Source: Pectinophora gossypiella
Taxonomy: Eukaryota > Arthropoda > Insecta > Lepidoptera > Gelechiidae
Assembly: GCF_024362695.1 (NCBI RefSeq)
Contig: NW_026063243.1
Span: forward strand, 558,001 to 622,000
Direction of reading: 5' to 3'
DNA: 64,000 nucleotides
A program made the position numbers and the translations under genes. The notes beneath the pieces are model-generated. The model saw only the letters and a list, made by a program, of their open reading frames with translations, had not been told where the DNA came from and searched no databases. Below are positions 18,965 through 33,500 of this stretch, in pieces. How positions within the stretch are numbered: the stretch's first letter is position 1; each line of letters opens with the position of its first letter.

Positions 18965-20870
18965 CTATTGTATAAACTTTCTTGTTCTATTTTTGTGTAT
19001 TTTAACATTTTTATTTTTATAGTTTATTGTAATATTTGGGTCTTCAACATTAATAACTTTAAATGGACCTAAATATAATGGTTCTAATTTGCTACGATTT
19101 TCATTTTTTAATAACACAAGATCTCCTACCTTATATTCTACAGGATTAACATTTTTGTCATATCTCTCTTTTCTTAACATTTTACTTTTTGATAAATTTT
19201 CTTTTGCTTCCAATTGTGATTTTTGTAGCCGAAACTTAAGTTCTTTGGGGTAGTCATAATGATTATATAAAGGTTCAAGATTAGTAGTGAGATTTTGAGG
19301 CAAAGTGCATTTCTTACCAAACACCAGCTCATATGGAGTGTATTTAGTTTCCGTATGTACTGTTGTGTTGTAAGAAAAACACCAGTAGGGTAACCATGAA
19401 CACCAGTATTCCGTTTCGTTATTCGTCATTATTCTTAAATAAGTAGCCAAATGTTTATGCGAATTTTCAAGTGAACCAATTGTTTGATGGTGGTACGCCG
19501 TTGATGTTAATTGTGTTATGTGTAGTAGATTGCAAACTTCACTCATTACCTGTGAAACAAATTCTGTCCCACGATCTGTTACTATTATTCTAGGAATTCC
19601 GTATCTTAATATAAAATTATCTACTAAAACCTTCGCTACTGACGCGCTGTCCTTGGACGTAAGAGGATACGCCTCTACATACTTACTCAAGTCGCACTGT
19701 AGTGTTAAAATATAACTATGATTACAACTATCCTTATCTATGGGCCCAACTAAATCTAAAAATATTTTATCAAATGCTGACTCACCAACATCGGTTATAA
19801 CCATGGGTTCTTTTTTATCCTTAAAATATTTTTCGCGTTGGCATTTATCGCATTTTTTTACAAACCTTTCGACATCTCTTTGTAATCCTGGCCAATAATA
19901 TAGTTTTCGTATATTGTTTACCATACGTTTGATACCTGCATGTCCGCTTGTCGGTAACATATGATAGTCATTCAAAATAACACACTTGGTGTCGTCGTTA
20001 TATATCCGCTTAGCTCCTTTTAGTATACATAACTTTGGACATGTCCATTCTGTTTGTTTACTCACATACTGCGCAAACTCATTTATTATATGTTTATTAT
20101 ATTCATTTTTTATTATGTGTACACATTTTATATTATATTTATTACAAATTAAGCTCAGTTCTCTCGCAAAGACAGCTCGTGTGCATTGCAATCGAGAAGT
20201 TGGCTTTACGTATATAATATTTTTTTCCGGTATATATGCAAAATATTCACTTTCGTAACTAGGTTTTCCGTTTATTTTTCTCCACATATTCTCGTCCATA
20301 AACGATAACTCAACGTAATCCTTTGGCAATTGAAGTATTTCAGTAACTTTCGGTTGATCAGTCCGATTGCTATTTGAAACCTTATCTGCCGTCGGGTTAC
20401 ACGCCTTTTCTTCCTCGGCTTTCCTTGTCTGCGCTCTAGTCAACACACATATAATATTTTCATACATCGATTTTAAATCCTCACTCGTTACTTTTAAGCG
20501 TGACATCGTGTCCGCAGGAATGTTTTCACAACCTTTAACGTACTCGACTTCGAAATCGTATTCTTCAATTAAAAGTCTGAATTTAGTTAGTCTACTGGAG
20601 GGATTTGCCATGTTAAATAGATAAATCAGAGGTTTATGATCGGTCTCTATTTTGAATTTCCTGCCATATAAATATGGACGAAAATACTTGATTGACCAGA
20701 CTATTACTAACAACTCTTTTTCGATTGTGGGATAGTTACATTCCGCTTTATTCAAACTACGACTCGCATATGCTATCGGCCTACGATCACTATTACATAA
20801 TACGGATCCAATGGCATATCCCGATGCGTCCGTCTGTAGTATAAATACATTATCTTTATCAAAGTGGTTT
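18965..20870 (-). CDS. pol: Gypsy pol fragment: RNase H and integrase
   Basis: The open frame extends to 20953, but the first 28 codons or so lie in the minisatellite and are not retroviral-like. RNase H residues in LQTDASGYA, IEKELLVI and IETDHKPL. Zinc domain HMLPTSGHAGIK ... CDKCQ. Integrase catalytic residues in FLDLVGPI, VTDRGTEF and GSLENSHK. C-terminal GDLVLLKNE and YLGPFKVI form a GPY/F-like end. The stop is TAA-type at 18965. There is no internal stop, so decay is limited, but without RT it is not autonomous. Confidence 0.88.
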
Positions 20871-20881
20871 AGTCGATAAAT

Positions 20882-21035
20882 GCCATATTCTGGAAATGAC
20901 ACACTAGTCTTAAAACGACAAATTCTATAAATGACAAAATCTGAAAACGCCACATTCTATTAATGACTTATTCTGCAAAAGACAGATTCTGGAAATGTCA
21001 TATTCTATTATTGACAAATTCTACAAATGACACAT
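20882..21035. repeat. 16-bp minisatellite
   Basis: About nine copies of a degenerate 16-mer close to GACAAATTCTATAAAT. One spacer, ACACTAGTCTTAAAAC, breaks the period after the first copy. Confidence 0.75.
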
Positions 21036-21172
21036 TAACGTGAAATGTAGGTTCATGCGGATATGGTGCTAAATAACAAGTCATTCAATACTTAAAATAT
21101 TATTATTTCTTGTTTAATCACTATAACTTAAATTTTACACAAATAAATCAGAAAAATAAACAAAATTAGACA

Positions 21173-21500
21173 GCCTCCGTGGTCTAGTGGTTAGAGCGTT
21201 AGGCTCACGATCTGGAGGTCCGGGTTCGATTCCTGATGGGGACATTGTCGAAATCACTTTGTGAGACTGTCCTTTGTTTGGTAAGGACTTTTCAGGCTTG
21301 AATCACCCGAAAAAGTAAGATGATTCCGTGCTTCGGAGGGCACGTTAAGCCGTTGGTCCCGGCTATTAGCCGTAAAAAAAACACCTCCACCAACCCGCAT
21401 TGGAGCAGCGTGGTGGAGTATGCTCCATACCCCCTCCGGTTGATTGAGGGGAGGCCTGTGCCCAGCAGTGGGACGTATACATACAGGCTGTTTATGTAAA
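21173..21500 (+). mobile_element. tRNA-derived SINE
   Basis: The head reads like a tRNA gene with A box TGGTCTAGTGG and B box GGTTCGATTCC, which serve as an internal pol III promoter; the anticodon loop CTCACGA would give CAC. The body of about 170 bp is unrelated to tRNA. The tail GGAGGCCTGTGCCCAGCAGT resembles the RTE-type LINE stub at 5625-5718, which suggests the LINE that moves it. No clear target duplication was found. The 35-kb satellite starts about 20 bp after its end. Confidence 0.85.
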
Positions 21501-24500
21501 CAGAATGTAGTAATTCTTAGCAGCTATCGAAAACCCAGAAGTATTTTCATAATTGACATGACGTTCCGATCACACCCCTATACATCAATTTTACTTCTGA
21601 GACATTTTCTGGAAAAACAAAATTTTGTATGGCGGCCATCTTGTTTTTCCGCCATTTTGTTTTTTTTTTGTCACTGGTGATAAAATTTGACCAAGATTTA
21701 AATAGGTTTTGTGGAAAAAGAATCGTTCCAGGTGCGATAGTCTCGCCAGGCCGTAGGTTGTCTTCCTGATGCGGAGCAGATTTCAAAGCTCGAGAAGTAC
21801 TTCCATACTCAACATGACATTCCGATTACACCCCCATACATTGTTTTTACCCCCGAGGCATTTTCAGGAAAAACGAAAAATTTGTATGGCAGCCATCTTG
21901 ATTTTCCGCCATTTTGATTTTTGTTCACCGGCGATAAAATTTGACTAAGGTTTAAATATGTTGTGCGAAAAAAGAATTGTTCCAGGTGCGATAGTTTCGC
22001 CAGGCCGTAGGATGTATCTCTGATGCGGAGCAGTTTTCCAAAATCAGGAAAGTTTTCCATACTTGACGGGAGGTCCAGATTACAACCCTATACACAGTTT
22101 TTACCCGCGAGATATTTTCTGGAAAAACAAAATTTTGTATGGCGGCCATCTTGTTTTTCCGCCATTTTGTTTTTTTTTTCACCGGGTTAAAATTTGACCA
22201 AGAATTAAATAGGTTTCGTGAAAAAAATATTGCTCTAGGTTTTATAGATTTGCCAGGCCGTAGGGTGTCACCCTGATGCGGAGCAGTTTTTCAAGATCAA
22301 GCAGTATTGAAATACTCAACATGACGATCCGATCACATCCCTATACATCATTTTTACCCTCGAGGCATTTTCAGGAAAAACGAAAATTTTGTATGGCGGC
22401 CATCTTGTTTTTCCGCCATTTTGTTTTTTTTTACTCACGATAGAATTTGACCAAGATTTAAATAGGTTTTGTGGAAAAAGAATCGTTCCAGGTGCGATAG
22501 TCTCGCCAGGCCGTAGGGTGTCTCCCTGATGCGGAGCAGCTATCGAAAACCCAGACGTATTTTCATACTTGACATGACGTTCCCATCACATTCCTATACA
22601 TCATTTTTACCCCCGAGGCATTTTCATGAAAAACAAAAATTTATATGGCGGCCATCTTGTTTTTCGGCCATTTTGTTTTTTTTTCACCGGCGATAAAATT
22701 TGACCAAGATTAAAATAGGTTACGTGAAAACAAAAAAGTTCCAGGTGCGATAGTTTTCCCAGGCCGTAGGGTGCCGTCCTGATGCGGAGCAGTTTTTGAA
22801 CATCCGGAAGCATTTTTATACTCTACATAACGTTCCGATCAAATCCCTTATACATTTTTTTAACCCTGAGGAATTTTCTAGAAAAAAAAACTTTGTATGG
22901 CGGCCATCTTGGTTTTCCGCAATTTTGATTTTTTTTCGCCGGCGATTGGATTTGACCAAGATTTAAATATGTTGCACGAAAAAAAAATTGCTCTAAGTTT
23001 TATAGTTTTGCCAGGCCATAGGGTGCCGCCCTGATGCGGAGCAGTTTTCGAAGATCGAGAAATATTTTCATACTCAACCAGTCGTTCCGATTACAACCCC
23101 ATACACAGATTTTACCCCCGAGACATTTTCTGAAAAAACAAAATTTTGTATGGCGGCCATCTTGTTTTTCCGCCATTTTGTTTTTTTTTCACCCACAATA
23201 AAATTTGACTAAGATTTAAATAGGTTTTGTGAAAAAAGAAACGTACCAGGTGCGATAGTTGCGCCAGGCCGTAGGGTGTCTCCCTGATGCGGAGCAGTTT
23301 TCCAAGATCTGGAAGTTTTCCCATACCCACTGGGACGTCACGATCACACCCTTATACATCATTTTCACCCCCCGACACTCCTTCTGGGAGAACAACTATG
23401 TCAGTCAGTCAATAGGTACATGGGTTTGTAGCTATATATAATATAACTAGATGTCGCGTGGTTCGCTCGCAGCAAGCTGCTCGCGTGTCTTGTTTTCCCG
23501 CCATTTTTTTACCGCGATAGAATTTGACCAAGACTAAAATAGGTCTCGTGAAATCAAAAAAGTTCTAGGTGCTATAGTTTTGCCAGGCCGTAGGGTGTCT
23601 CCCTGATGCGGAGCAGTTTTCCAAGATGACGTTCCGATCATCAATTTTAATTCTGAGACATTTTCTGGAAAAACAAAAATTTGTATGGCGACCATCTTGT
23701 TTTTCGGCCATTTTGTTTTTTTTTCACCGGGGATAAAATTTGACCAAGAATTTAATAGGTTTCGTGAAAATAAAAAAGGTCCAGATGCGATAGTTTCGCC
23801 AGGCCGTAGGATGCCGCCCTGATGCGGAGCAGTTTTCGAAAACTTGGAAGTATACTCGTACTCTACATGACGTTTCGATCACATCCCTATACATAATTTT
23901 TACCTCCGAGGCATTTTCGGGAAAAACAAAAATTTTGTATGGCAGCCATCTTGTTTTTCCGCCATTTTGATTTTTTTACAACGGTGATTGAATTTGACCA
24001 AGGTTTAAATAGATTTATTGAAAGAAAATTTGCTCCAGGTTTTATAGTTTTGCCAGGCCGTAGGGTGTCTCCCTGATGCGGAGCGGTTTTCCAAGATGAC
24101 GTTCCGATCACACCCCAATACATCATTTTTACCTCTGAGACATTTTCTGGAAAAACAAAAATTTGTATGGCGGCCATCTTGTTTTTCGGCCATTTTGTTT
24201 CTTTTTCACCGGCGATTGGATTTGACCAAGATTTAAATAGGTTGTGTGAAATAAGATTTGTTCCAGGTGCGATAGTTTTCCCAGGCCGTAGGGTGCTGCC
24301 CTGATGCGGAGCAGTTTTTGAAGGTCGGAAATATTTCTATACTCAACATCACATTTTGATCACATCCCTCTTACATCATATTCACCCCCGAGGCATTTTC
24401 GAGTAAAACGAAAATTTTGTATGGCGGCCATCTTGATTTTCCGCCATTTGGATTTTTTTTCACCGGCGATAAAATTTGACCAAGGTTTAATTACGTTGTG

Positions 24501-27500
24501 CGAAAAAAAAATTGTTCCAGATGTGATAGTTTCGCCAGGCCGTAGGGTGTCTCCCTGATGCGGAGCAGATTTCGAAGATCGAGAAGTACTTCCATACTCA
24601 ACATGACATTCCGATTACACCCCCATACATTGTTTTTACTTCTAAGACATTTTTCTGAAAAAACAAAATTTTGTATGGCGGCCATCTTATTTTTCCGCCA
24701 TTTTGGTTTTTTTTCACCGGCGATTGGATTTGACTAAAATTTAAATACGTCGTGCGAAAAAATCATTGTTCCAGGTGCGATAGGTTAGCCAGGCCGTAGG
24801 GTGTCTCCCTGATGCGGAGCAGTTTTTCAAGATTGAGAAGTATTTTTATACTCAACAAGACGTTCCGATTACAACCCCATACACAGTTTTTACCTCTGAG
24901 ACATTTTCTGGAAAAACAAAATTTTGTATGGCGGCCATCTTGTTTTTCCGCCATTTTGATTTTTTTTCACCGACGATAAAATTTGACCAAGATTTAAGAA
25001 GGTTTTGTAAAAAAAGAATCGTTCCAGGTGCGATAGTTTTGCCAGACTGTAGGGTGTCTCCCTGATGCGGAGCAGTTTTCCAAGATCTGGAAGTTTTCCC
25101 ATACTCATCGGAAGATCTTGATCACATTCCCCATACATCATTTTTACCCCCCGACGCTCCTTCTGGGAGAACAACCCTGTCAGTGAGTCAGTCAGTCAGT
25201 CAGTCAGTCAGTACATGGGTTTGTAGCTATATATATTATAACTAGATGTCGCGTGGTTCGCTCGCAGCAAGCTGCTCGCGTGTTTTGTTTTCCCGCCATT
25301 TTTTTACCGCGATAGAATTTGACCAAGACTAAAATAGGTCTCGTGAAATCTAAAAAGTTCTAGGTGCTATAGTTTTGCCAGGCCGTAGGGTGTCTCCCTG
25401 ATGCGGAGAAGTTTTCCAAGATGACGTTCCGATCACACCCCTATACATCAATTTTACTTCTGAGACATTTTCTGGAAAAACAAAATTTTGTATGGCGGCC
25501 ATCTTGTTTTTCCGCCATTTTGTTTTTTTTTGTCACTGGTGATAAAATTTGACCAAGATTTAAATAGGTTTTGTGGAAAAAGAATCGTTCCAGGTGCGAT
25601 AGTCTCGCCAGGCCGTGGGGTGTCTCCCTGATGCGGAGCAGTTTTCCAAGATCTGGAAGTTTTCCCATACTCACCGGAAGATTTGGATCACACCCCCCAT
25701 ACATCATTTTGACCCCCCGACGCTCCTTCTGGGAGAACAATTATGTCAGTGAGTGAGTGAGTCAGTCAGTCAGTCAGTGGGTCTCCAGCTATATATATTA
25801 TAACTAGATGTCGCGTGGTTCGCTCGCAGCAAGCTGCTCGCGTGTCTTGTTTTCCCGCCATTTTTTTACCGCGATAGAATTTGACCAAGACTTGAATAGG
25901 TCTCGTGAAATCAAAAAAGTTCTAGGTGCTATAGTTTTGCCAGGCCGTAGGGTGACCCCTGATGCGGAGCAGCTTTCGAAGATCGAAAAGTATTTCCATA
26001 CTCAACATGATGTTTCGATCACATTCCTCATACATCATTTTTACCCCCGAGGCATTTTCGGGAAAAACGAAAATTTCGTATGGCGGCCATCTTGTTTTTC
26101 CGCCATTTTGGTTTTTTTTCACCGGGTATTGAATTTGACCAAGATTTAAATAAGTTTCGTCAAAAAAATATTGCTCCAGGTTTTATAGTTTTGCCAGGCC
26201 GTAGGGTGTCTCCCTGATGCGGAGCAGTTTTTCAAGATCGAGCAGTATTGAAATACTCAACATGACGATCCGATCACATCCCTATACATCATTTTTATCC
26301 TCGAGGCATTTTCAGGAAAAACGAAAATTTTGTATGGCGGCCATCTTGTTTTTCCGCCATTTTGGTTTTTTTTCACCAGGGATTGGATTTGACCAAGATT
26401 TAAATATGTTTCGCGAAAGAAAAATTGCTCTAGGTTTTATAGTTTTGCCAGGCCGTAGAGTGTCTCCCTGATGCGGAGCAGATTCTGAAGATAGAGAAGT
26501 GTTTTCATACTCCACAAGACGTTCCGATTACAGCCCCATACACAGTTTTTACCCCCGAGACGTTTTCTGGAAAAACAAAATTTTGTATGGCGGCCATCTT
26601 GTTTTTCCGCCATTTTGATTTTTTTTCACCCACAATAGAATTTGACCAAGATTTAAATAGGGTTTGCGAAAAAAAAATTGATCCAGGTATAATAGTTGCG
26701 CCAGGCCGTAGGGTGTCTCCCTGATGCGGAGCAGTTTTCCAAGATCTGGAAGTTTTCCCATACTCACCGGGAGGTCCCGATCACATCCCCCATACATCAT
26801 TTTTACCCCCCGATGCTCCTTCTGGGAGAACAATTATGTCAGTGAGTGAGTGAGTGAGTCAGTCAGTCAGTCAGTCAGTCAGTGGGTTTGTAGCTATATA
26901 TAGTATAATAATAATAATAATAATAACTAGATGTCGCGTGGTTCGCTCGCAGCAAGCTGCTCGCGTGTCCTGTATTGGTTCGAAGCTTTTTCCCGCCATT
27001 TTTTTACCGCGATAGAATTTGACCAAGACTTAAATAGGTGTCGTGAAATCAAAAAAGTTCTAGGTGCTATAGTTTTGCCAGGCCGTAGGGTGTCTCCCTG
27101 ATGCGGAGCAGTTTTCCAGGATGACGTTCCGATCACAGCCCTGTACACCATATTTACCTCTGAGGCATTTTTTGAAAAAACATTTTTTGTATGGCGGCCA
27201 TCTTGTTTTTCCGCCATTTTGTTTTTTTACACCGGCGCCGATAGAATTTGACCAAGATTTTAATAGATTTCGTGAAAATCAAACAGTTCCAGATGCGATA
27301 GGTTAGCCAGGCGGTAGGGTGTCTCCCTGATGCGGAGCAGTTTTCCAAGATCTGGAAGTTTTCCCATACTCACCGGGAGGTCCCGATCACACCCCCCATA
27401 CATCATTTTCACCCCCCGACGCTCCTTCTGGGAGAACAACTATGTCAGTCAGTCAGTCAATAGGTAGGTAGGTACATGGGTTTGTAGCTTTATATAATAT

Positions 27501-30500
27501 AATAATAATAATAAAATAACTAGATTTCGCGTGGTTCGCTCGCAGCAAGCTGCTCGCGTGTCCTGTATAAGTTCGTAGCTTTGTATGGCGGCCATCTTGT
27601 TTTTTGCCGGCGATTGAATTTGACCAAGACTGGAATAGGTCACGTGAAATCAAAAATGTTCTAGGTGCTACAGTTTTGCCAGGCCGTAGGGTGTCTCCCT
27701 GATGCGGAGCAGTTTTCCAAGATGATCCGTTCCGATCACACCCCTATACATCATTTTTACAACCGAGATATTTTCTGGAAAAACAAAAAATTATATGGCG
27801 GCCATCTTGTTTTTCCGCTATTTTGATTTTTTTCACCGGCGATAGAATTTGACCAGGATTTTAAAAGATCTCGTGAAAATCAAAAAGTTCCAGATGCGAT
27901 AGGTTAGACAGGCGGTAGGTTGTCTTCCTGATGCGGAGCAGATTTCAAAGCTCGAGAAGTACTTCCATACTCAACATGACATTCCGATTACACCCCCATA
28001 CATTGTTTTTACCTCTAAGACATTTTTCTGAAAAAACAAAATTTTGTATGGCGGCCATCTTGTTTTTCCGCCATTTTGGTTTTTTTCTTGTTCCAGGTGC
28101 GATAGGTTAGCCAGGCCGTAGGGTGTCTTTCCTGATGCGGAGCAGTTTTTCAAGATTGAGAAGTATTTTTATACTAAACAAGACGTTCCGATTACAACCC
28201 CATACACAGTTTTTACCTTCGAGACATTTTCTGGAAAAACAAAATTTTGTATGGCGGCCATCTTGTTTTTCGGCCATTTTGTTTTTTTATCACCAGCGAT
28301 AAAATTTGACCAAGATTTTAATAGGTTTGGTGGAAAAAAAAATGTTCCAGGTGCGATAGTTTCGCCAGGCCGTAGGGTGTCTCCCTGATGCGGAGCAGTT
28401 CTCGAAAACCAGGAAGTATACCCGTACTCTACATGACGTTCCGATCACATCCCTGTACATTATTTTTACCTTCGAGGCATTTTCGGGAAAAACGAAAATT
28501 TTGTATGGCGGCCATCTTGTTTTTCCGCCATTTTGATTTTTTTTCAACGGTGATTGGATTTGACCGAGATTTAAATAGGTTTCGTGAAAACAGAAAAGTT
28601 CCCGGTGCGATAGTTTGGCCAGGCCGTAGGGTGTCTCCCTGATGCGGAGCAGTTTTCGAAGATTGAGAACATTTTCCGTACTCGACAAGACACTCCGATT
28701 ACATTCCCATACACAGTTTTTACCCCCGAGACATTTTCCGGAAAAACAAAATTTTGTATGGCGGCCATCTTGTTTTTCCGCCATTTTGATTTTTTTTCAC
28801 CCACGATAGAATTTGACCAAGATTTAAATAGGTTTTGTGAAAAAAGAATCGTTCCAAGGGCGATAGTTTTGCCAGGCCGTGGGGTGTCTCCCTGATGCGG
28901 AGCAGTTTTCCAAGATCTGGAAGTTTTCCCATACTCACCGGGAGGTCCCGATCACACCCCAATACATCATTTTGACCCCCCGACGCTCCTTCTGGGAGAA
29001 CAATTATGTCAGTGAGTGAGTCAGTCAGTCAGTCAGTCAGTCAGTCAGTCAGTGGGTTTGCAGCTATATATAATATAATAACTAGATGTCGCGTGGTTCG
29101 CTCGCAGCAAGCTGCTCGCGTGTCTTGTTTTCCCGCCATTTTTTTAACGCGATAGAATTTGACCAAGACTAAAATAGGTCTCGTGAAATCAAAAAAGTTC
29201 TAGATGCTATAGTTTTGCCAGGCCGTAGGTTGTCTCCCTGATGCGGAGCAGTTTTCCAAGATGACGTTCCGATCACACCCCTATACATCAATTTTAGCTC
29301 TGAGACATTTTCTGGAAAAACAAAAATTTGTATGGCGGCCATCTTGTTTTTCGGCCATTTTGTTTTTTTTTTCACTGGCGATAAAATTTGACCAAGACTT
29401 TAATAGTCTTCGTGAAAACAAAAAAGTTCCAGGTGCGATAGTTTCGCCAGGCTGTAGGGTGTCTCCCTGATGCGGAGCAGCTTTTGAAGATCGAAAAGTA
29501 TTTCCATACTCAACATGATGTTTCGATCACATTCCTCATACATCATTTTTACCCCCGAGGCATTTTCGGGAAAAACGAAACTTTGTATGGCGGCCATCTT
29601 GTTTTTCGGCCATTTTGTTTTTTTTTCTCCGGCGATAAAATTTGACCAAGAATTAAAAAGGCCTCGTGAAAAAAGAATCGTTCCAGGTGCGATAGTTTCG
29701 CCAGACCGTAGGGTGTCTCCCTGATGCGGAGCAGATTTCAAAGATCGAGAAGTACTTCCATACTCAACATGATATTCCGTTTATAACCCCATACACAATT
29801 TTTACCCCTGAGGCATTTTCAGGAAAAACAAAAATTTGTATGGCTGCCATCTTATTTTTCGGCCATTTTGTTTTTTTTTCACTGGCGATAAAATTTGACC
29901 AAGACTTTAATAGGCTTCGTGAAAACAGAAAAGTTCCAGGTGCGATAGTTTCGCCAGGCTGTAGGGTGTCTCCCGGATGCGGAGCAGCTTTCGAAGATCG
30001 AAAAATATTTCCATACTCAACATGATGTTTCGATCACATTCCTCATACATCATTTTTACCCCCGAGGCATTTTCGGGAAAAACGAAAATTTTGTATGGCG
30101 GCCATCTTGTTTTTCCGCCATTTTGTTTTTTTTTTCAGCGGGGATTGGATTTGACCAAGATTTAAATATGTTTCGCGAAAGAAAAATTGCTCCAGGTTTT
30201 ATAGTTTTGCCAGGCCGTAGGGTGTCTCCCTGATGCGGAGCAGGTTTTCAAGATCGAGAAGTATTTCCATACTCAACAATACGTTCCGAATACACCCCCA
30301 TACACAGTTTTTACCCACGAGACATTTTCCGGAAAAATAAAATTTTGTATGGCGGCCATCTTGTTTTTCCGCCATTTTGTTTTTTTTTCAACGACAATAC
30401 AATTTGACCAAGAATTAAATAGGTTTTGTGAAAAAAGAATCGTTCCAGGTGCGATAGTTTTGCCAGGCCGTGGGGTGTCCCCCTGATGCGGAGCAGTTTT

Positions 30501-33500
30501 CCAAGATCTGGAAGTTTTTCCATACTCACCGGGAGGTCCCGATCACTTTTCTCATACATTATTTTTACCCCCCGACGCTCCTTCTGGGAGAACAATTATG
30601 TCAGTGAGTACATGGGTTTGTAGCTATATATAGTATACTAGATGTCGCGTGGTTCGCTCGCAGCAAGCTGCTCGCGTGTCTTGTTTTCCCGCCATTTTTT
30701 TACCGCGATAGAATTTGACCAAGACTTGAATAGGTCTCGTGAAATCAAAAAAGTTCTAGGTGCTATAGTTTTGCCAGGCCGTAGGGTGTCTCCCTGATGC
30801 GGAGCAGTTTTCCAAGATGACGTTCCGATCACACCGGCGATAATATTTGACCAAGATTTAAATAGGTTTCGTGAAAAATTTATTGCTCCAGGTTTTATAG
30901 TTTTGCCAGGCCGTAGGTGTCTCCTTGATGCGGAGCAGTTTTTCAAGATCGAGCAGTATTGAAATACTCAACATGACTATCCGATCACATCCCTATACAT
31001 CATTTTTACCCCCGAGGCATTTTCAGGAAAAACGAAAAATTTGTATGGCGGCCATCTTGATTTTCCGCCATTTTGATTTTTTTCACCGGCAACTAAATTT
31101 GACTAAAATTTAAATAGGTTACGTGAAAAAAATATTGCTCCAGGTATTATAGTTTTGCCAGGCCGTAGGGTGTCTCCCTGATGCGGAGCAGTTTTTCAAG
31201 ATCGAGCAGTATTGAAATACTCAACATGACGATCCGATCACATCCATATACATAATTTTTACCTTCGAGGCATTTTCGGGAAAAACGAAAATTTTGTATG
31301 GCGGCCATCTTGTTTTTCCGCCATTTTGTTTTTTTTTCACCGGCGATAAAATTTGACCAAGATTTAAATAGGTTTAGTGGAAAAAGAATAGTTCCAGGTG
31401 TGATAGTTTTTCCAGGCCGTAGGGTGTCTCCCTGATGCGGAGCAGTTTTCCAAGATTGAGAACATTTTCCGTACTCGATAAGACACTCCGATCACATTCC
31501 TATACACAGTTTTTACCCCCGTGACATTTTCTGGGAAAACCAAATTTTGTATGACGGCCATCTTGTTTTTCCGCCATTTTGATTTTTTTTCGCGTGCGAT
31601 TGGATTTGACCAAGATTTAAATAGGGTTTGCGAAAAAAAAATTGATCCAGGTATAATAGTTGCGCCAGACTGTAGGGTGTCTCCCTGATGCGGAGCAGTT
31701 TTCCAAGATCTGGAAGTTTTCCCATACTCATCGGAAGATCTTGATCACATCTCCCATACATCATTTTTACCCCCCGGCGCTCCTTCTGGGAGAACAACCC
31801 TGTCAGTGAGTCAGTGAGTCAGTGAGTCAGTCAGTCAGTCAGTACATGGGTTTGTAGCTATATATAATATAATATACTAGATGTCGCGTGGTTCGCTCGC
31901 AGCAAGCTGCTCGCGTGTCTTGTTTTAGTTCGCAGCTTTGTATGGCGGCCATCTTGTTTTTTTTAGGCGATAGAATTTGTCCAGGATTTAAATAGGTCTC
32001 GTGAAATCAAAAAAGTTCTAGGTGCTATAGTTTTGCCAGGCCGTAGGGTTTCTCCCTGATGCGGAGTAGATTTCCAAGATGACGTTCTGATCACACCCCT
32101 ATACATCATTTTTACATTTTTACACTCGAGACATTTTCTGGAAAAACAAAAATTTGTATGGCGGCCATCTTGTTTTTCACCCATTTTTTTTTTTACAGGT
32201 GATAGATTTTGACCAAGATAAAAATAGGTTTTGTGAAAGAAAAATTGGTTCAAGTGCGATAGTTTTCCCGGGCCGTAGGGTGTCTCCCTGATGCGGAGCA
32301 GTAATCGAAAACCGAAAAGTATTTCTATACTCGACATGACGTTCCGATAAAAACCTTCATACACCGTTTTTACCCCCAAGGCATTTTCAGGAAAAAACTA
32401 AAAATTTGTATGGCGGCCATCTTGTTTTCCCGCCATTTTTTTACCGCGATAGTATTTGACCAAGATTTAAATAGGTCTCGTGAAATCAAAAAAGTTCTAG
32501 GTGCTATATTTTTGCCAGGCCGTAGGGTGTCTCCCTGGTGCGGAGCAGTTTTCCAAGATGACGTTCCGATCACACCCTTATACATCATTTTTACACCCGA
32601 GTCATTTTCTGGAAAAACAAAAATTTATATGGCGGCCATCTTGTTTTTCGGCCATTTTGTTTTTTTTTCACCGGCGATAAAATTTGACCAAGATTTAAAT
32701 AGGTATCGTGAAATCAAAAATGTTCCAGGTGCGATAGTTTTGCCAGGCCGTAGGGTGTCTTCCTGATGCGGAGCAGATTTTAAAGATCGTGAAGTATTTT
32801 CATACTCAACAAGACGTTCCGATTACAACCCCATACACAGTTTTTACCTCACAGACATTTTCTGGAAAAACGAAATTTTGTATGGCGGCCATCTTGTTTT
32901 TCCGCCATTTTGTTTTTTTTTTCACCGACAATACAATTTGACCAAGATTTGAATAGGTCTTGCGAAAAAAAATTTGATCCAGGTATAATAGTTGCGCCAG
33001 ACTGTAGGGTGTCTCCCTGATGCGGAGCAGTTTTCCAAGATCTGGAAGTTTTCCCATACTCACCGGGAGGTCCAGATCACATCCCCCATACATCATTTTT
33101 ACCCCCCGACACTCCTTCTGGGAGAACAACCCTGTCAGTGAGTCAGTCAGTCAGTCAGTCAGTACATGGGTTTGTAGCTATATATAATATACTAGATGTC
33201 GCGTGGTTCGCTCGCAGCAAGCTGCTCGCGTCTCTTTTCCCGCCAGTTTTTTACCGCGATAGAATTTGACCAAGATTTAAATAGGTCTCGTGAAATCAAA
33301 AAAGTTCTAGGTGCTATAGTTTTGCCAGGCCGTAGGGTGTCTCCCTGATGCGGAGCAGTTTTCCAAGATGACGTTCCGATCACACCCCTATACATCATTT
33401 TTACACCCGAGACATTTTCTGGAAAAACAAAAATTTGTATGGCGGCCGTCTTGTTTTTCGGCCATTTTGTTTTTTTTTTCACCGGCGATAAAATTTGACC

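Larger units (their letters stand above)
18676..20870 (-). mobile_element. 5'-truncated Gypsy-lineage retrotransposon
   Basis: Minus-strand RNase H and integrase of a lineage different from the 11.2-kb element, closer to the 17.6/TED-like group. RT, protease and gag are missing. Homology stops near 20870, where a 16-bp minisatellite begins. The 3' side runs to a probable LTR at 18676 that abuts the 134-bp repeat. No second LTR is in the window. Confidence 0.8.

Noticed and set aside
21173..21245. A tRNA gene (CAC anticodon)
   Set aside because: A and B boxes are present but the acceptor stem does not close well and a 250-bp non-tRNA body with a LINE-like tail follows, so it is a SINE head.
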